Translations under genes and position numbers: made by a program
Shown: one piece after another, positions 62,062 to 64,000 of the stretch
Layout: each line of letters opens with the position of its first letter
How positions within the stretch are numbered: position 1 is the first letter of the stretch
Assembly: GCF_900114035.1 (NCBI RefSeq)
Contig: NZ_FORP01000002.1
Coordinates: forward strand, 124,001 to 188,000
DNA: 64,000 nt
Direction of reading: 5' to 3'
Source of the DNA: Amycolatopsis sacchari
GTDB taxonomy: Bacteria > Actinomycetota > Actinomycetes > Mycobacteriales > Pseudonocardiaceae
Notes under the pieces: generated by a model
What the model was told of the DNA's origin: nothing
Seen by the model: the letters and a program-made list of their open reading frames with translations, nothing else
Database searches by the model: none

Positions 62062-62264
62062 CCCGCCGGCGAGGCATTCTTTTGATCTTCTCGCTTAAAT
62101 GCCCAGGCACCGGGGTTTACCGGGCGTGACCGCCCTGCTGAAGCGGCCCCACCCCCGCCCCGATCCTTGAGTGTTCACGGCGGCTGGGGATCGGGGCGGG
62201 GGTGGGTGGGGGCGGTGTGGCCGCTTCCGTTGCGTTGCCGGGTGCGGGGTGGCGGTGTGGGTCC

Positions 62265-62957
62265 CTAGCTCAAAAAAGCCCTCAGCAAGGAGGCTGTCCC
62301 CTCCAGGTGTTCGGCCATGGCTTGCCTCGCCGATTCCGGATCGCCCTTGAGGATTGCTGTCGCGATGGCTTCGTGCTGGGTGTTGGAGTGGTCCAGGTTT
62401 GGGGGCAGCAGGGGGATCTCGTCCAGCAGGCGGTTCACGCGCATCCGGACGTCGGCCACCGCGGAAGTCAGCGAAGGCGAGCCCGTCACCTCCGCGATCG
62501 CCAGGTGGAAACGGGAATCCCGCCGCCGATAATCACCTAAATCGGCTGCTCGGGTTTCCGCCAGCGTCGCCAGTAAATGCTCGCGATCCTGATCCGCGAT
62601 GCGCGCCGCCGCGAGTTCGGCCGCTCCCGTTTCCAGGACGTGCCGCAGGCCCAGCGTGTCCTCCAGGTCCGGGCGCCGCTCGTCCGGCACCGGCGACGGC
62701 AACGTCTCCTGCACGAACGTGCCGCCGTACCGGCCGCGCCGCGACTCCACGTACCCGGCTTCGGACAGGGCGTGAATGGCCTCACGAAGCGTCACCCGGC
62801 TGACACCGAGGCGTTCCGCCAGCTCCCGTTCCGGCGGCAGCCGCTCCCCCGCCCCGACCACGCCGAGCCGGATCGACTGCAGCAGCCGTTCCACCGTCTC
62901 CTCGAAGGCGTTGCCCGTCCTCACCGGCCGGAACAGTGCCTCGTCCGCGCCCGCCAT
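62265..62957 (-). CDS. FadR/GntR-family transcriptional regulator
   Basis: 230 aa. GntR winged helix (RLPPERELAERLGVSRVTLREAIHAL, GGTFV) followed by an FCD ligand domain with metal-binding pattern (LRHVLETGAAELAAARIAD, SRFHLAIAEVTGSPSL, HEAIATAILKGDPE). It starts one base from the end of sdaA on the same strand, so is co-transcribed with it and probably controls serine or related amino-acid breakdown. Confidence 0.9.
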   Translation of the reverse strand: MAGADEALFRPVRTGNAFEETVERLLQSIRLGVVGAGERLPPERELAERLGVSRVTLREAIHALSEAGYVESRRGRYGGTFVQETLPSPVPDERRPDLEDTLGLRHVLETGAAELAAARIADQDREHLLATLAETRAADLGDYRRRDSRFHLAIAEVTGSPSLTSAVADVRMRVNRLLDEIPLLPPNLDHSNTQHEAIATAILKGDPESARQAMAEHLEGTASLLRAFLS

Positions 62958-62958
62958 G

Positions 62959-64000
62959 TCAGCATTCGATCACGTTGACGGCCAGCCCGCCGCGCGCGGT
63001 CTCCTTGTACTTCACCTTCATGTCGGCGCCGGTCTCCCGCATCGTCTTGATCGCCTTGTCCAGCGTGACGACGTGGCTCCCGTCCCCGTGCAACGCCATC
63101 CGCGCCGCCTGCACCGCCTTCGAAGCACCGATCGCGTTCCGCTCGATGCACGGGATCTGCACGAGACCGCCCACCGGATCGCACGTCAGCCCCAGGTGGT
63201 GCTCGACCCCGATCTCAGCCGCGTTCTCCACCTGCTCCGGACTGCCGCCCAGCACCTCCGCGAGCCCCGCCGCCGCCATCGCGCACGCCGAACCGACCTC
63301 ACCCTGGCAGCCGACCTCGGCGCCCGAGATCGAACCCGTCGTCTTCAGGATCACGCCGATCGCGCCCGCCGTGAGCAGGAACCGCACCACCCCGGCGTCC
63401 GAGGCACCCTGCACGAACCGCCGGTAGTAGTGCAGCACCGCCGGGATGATGCCGGCCGCACCGTTCGTCGGCGCCGTCACCACGCGGCCGCCGGAAGCGT
63501 TTTCTTCGTTCACCGCCAACGCGTACAGGCCCACCCAGTCCATTGCGGACAGTGAGTCCTCCGGCTCCGACAACAGTTTGGCGTGCAGGGACTTCGCCCG
63601 CCGACGCACCTTCAGGCCGCCCGGCAACACCCCGTCGTGCTCCAGGCCGTTGCGGACGCACTCCCTCATGACGTCCCAGATCCGCAGCAGCCCGGCCTCG
63701 ATCTCCTCGCGCGACCGCCACGCGAGTTCGTTGCGCAGCATGATCTCGCTGACCGGCACGCCCTCCTCGCGACACAGCGCGAGCAGCTCACCGCCGGTCG
63801 TGAACGGGTGCGGCAGGGGGGTGCTGTCCTCGACCACACCCTGCTCACCCCGCACGAAACCGCCACCCACCGAGTAGTAAGTGCGTTCGAGCAACAGATC
63901 TTCGCCGTAAGCACGGAAAACCATGCCGTTCGGGTGCTCGGGCAGCGAACGTCGCCGGTGCATCACCAGATCCCGGTCCTCGCCGAACCGGATCTCCTGC
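62959..64000 (-). CDS. sdaA: L-serine ammonia-lyase, partial (5' end outside window)
   Basis: At least 347 aa; the frame stays open to the window edge, where residues read [16 protein letters not shown], so the N-terminal ~110 residues are missing. Iron-sulfur serine dehydratase: [32 protein letters not shown], and cluster-ligand region [16 protein letters not shown] with [19 protein letters not shown]. Converts L-serine to pyruvate and ammonia through an oxygen-sensitive 4Fe-4S cluster. Followed directly by its likely regulator. Confidence 0.93.
   Translation of the reverse strand, partial: QEIRFGEDRDLVMHRRRSLPEHPNGMVFRAYGEDLLLERTYYSVGGGFVRGEQGVVEDSTPLPHPFTTGGELLALCREEGVPVSEIMLRNELAWRSREEIEAGLLRIWDVMRECVRNGLEHDGVLPGGLKVRRRAKSLHAKLLSEPEDSLSAMDWVGLYALAVNEENASGGRVVTAPTNGAAGIIPAVLHYYRRFVQGASDAGVVRFLLTAGAIGVILKTTGSISGAEVGCQGEVGSACAMAAAGLAEVLGGSPEQVENAAEIGVEHHLGLTCDPVGGLVQIPCIERNAIGASKAVQAARMALHGDGSHVVTLDKAIKTMRETGADMKVKYKETARGGLAVNVIEC

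Larger units (their letters stand above)
61610..62264. other. 655-base non-coding stretch
   Basis: Apart from the two repeat structures listed separately, this region shows no gene on either strand. The right end (62130-62265) is G-rich on the plus strand with repeated GGGGCGGGGGTGGG, and contains ATCGGGGCGG (62189-62198) opposite CCGCCCCGAT (62154-62163), a possible terminator stem for the convergent-facing gntR gene. Confidence 0.6.

Noticed and set aside
1..64000. CRISPR array, rRNA, phage or full insertion sequence
   Set aside because: No regularly spaced repeats, no rRNA motifs, no integrase or transposase gene were seen; the only mobile trace is the MITE-like element near 61841.

Overview
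The window is high-GC DNA with GTG/TTG starts, many 4-base stop/start overlaps, an IdeR/DtxR-type iron box and actinobacterial families (PucR regulators, F420-type reductase, XRE-MmyB regulators, PASTA lipoprotein). This fits an actinomycete chromosome, most likely a Pseudonocardiales-type soil organism; that placement is inference, as no rRNA or marker gene was matched. About 58 genes are called, plus one tRNA, several broken genes and a few regulatory sites.

1-7690: the most distinctive locus. Eight same-strand genes, seven of them joined by 4-base or 1-base junctions, encode a TIR protein, a proline-rich protein with a degenerate P-loop and helical repeats, an SPFH/band-7-like protein, a PP2C phosphatase, a Ser/Thr kinase, a vWA protein, a small protein with no recognised family and a zinc-ribbon membrane protein. 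The phosphatase-kinase-vWA trio resembles the TerY-P triad known from tellurite-resistance-type stress systems. Here it is combined with a TIR effector and an SPFH-like protein, so the operon reads as a candidate phospho-regulated immune or stress module.

7690-16760: a GT2 glycosyltransferase; an SDR/aldo-keto reductase pair with a clear promoter-operator; a secreted alpha-galactosidase; an alpha/beta hydrolase; a divergent LysR/DHA2 efflux pair followed by a collapsed epimerase pseudogene; and a darcynin-like protein. 16760-24950: a three-subunit molybdenum hydroxylase operon (PaoABC-like) behind an AraC regulator and a DUF1345 membrane protein, then an XRE-MmyB regulator, a histidine kinase, a lone receiver and a convergent NarL-type regulator. 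25085-26922: a broken nickel/cobalt transporter and a DUF4331 protein.

27100-33580: a polyhydroxybutyrate-use neighbourhood. It has 3-hydroxybutyrate dehydrogenase, an MHS-family acid symporter, a GAF-PucR regulator, a secreted esterase and a secreted PHB-depolymerase-type enzyme. 33588-36840: a PASTA lipoprotein, an aminoglycoside-phosphotransferase-fold protein, then a zone of gene wreckage (sigma-factor tail, partner membrane protein, glycosyltransferase tail, lipoprotein) ending at tRNA-Arg(UCU). 36840-47040: SDR, lipoamide dehydrogenase, F420-type reductase, LacI and TetR regulators, histidine phosphatase, secreted subtilase, a DNA-binding protein, an unknown secreted protein and an acyl-CoA synthetase with a palindromic operator.

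47100-64000: a GH25 lysozyme with an overlapping small gene, a family-A DNA polymerase, an A/T-rich DUF4062-like gene, hrpA, a VOC protein, a Cmx-type efflux pump with possible attenuator structure, lactate 2-monooxygenase, a Bcr/CflA pump, a ferredoxin-reductase-type enzyme, and a siderophore-type ABC ATPase under an iron box. A 655-base non-coding stretch follows with two repeat structures, one a 221-base MITE-like element. A FadR-type regulator and a partial sdaA end the window.
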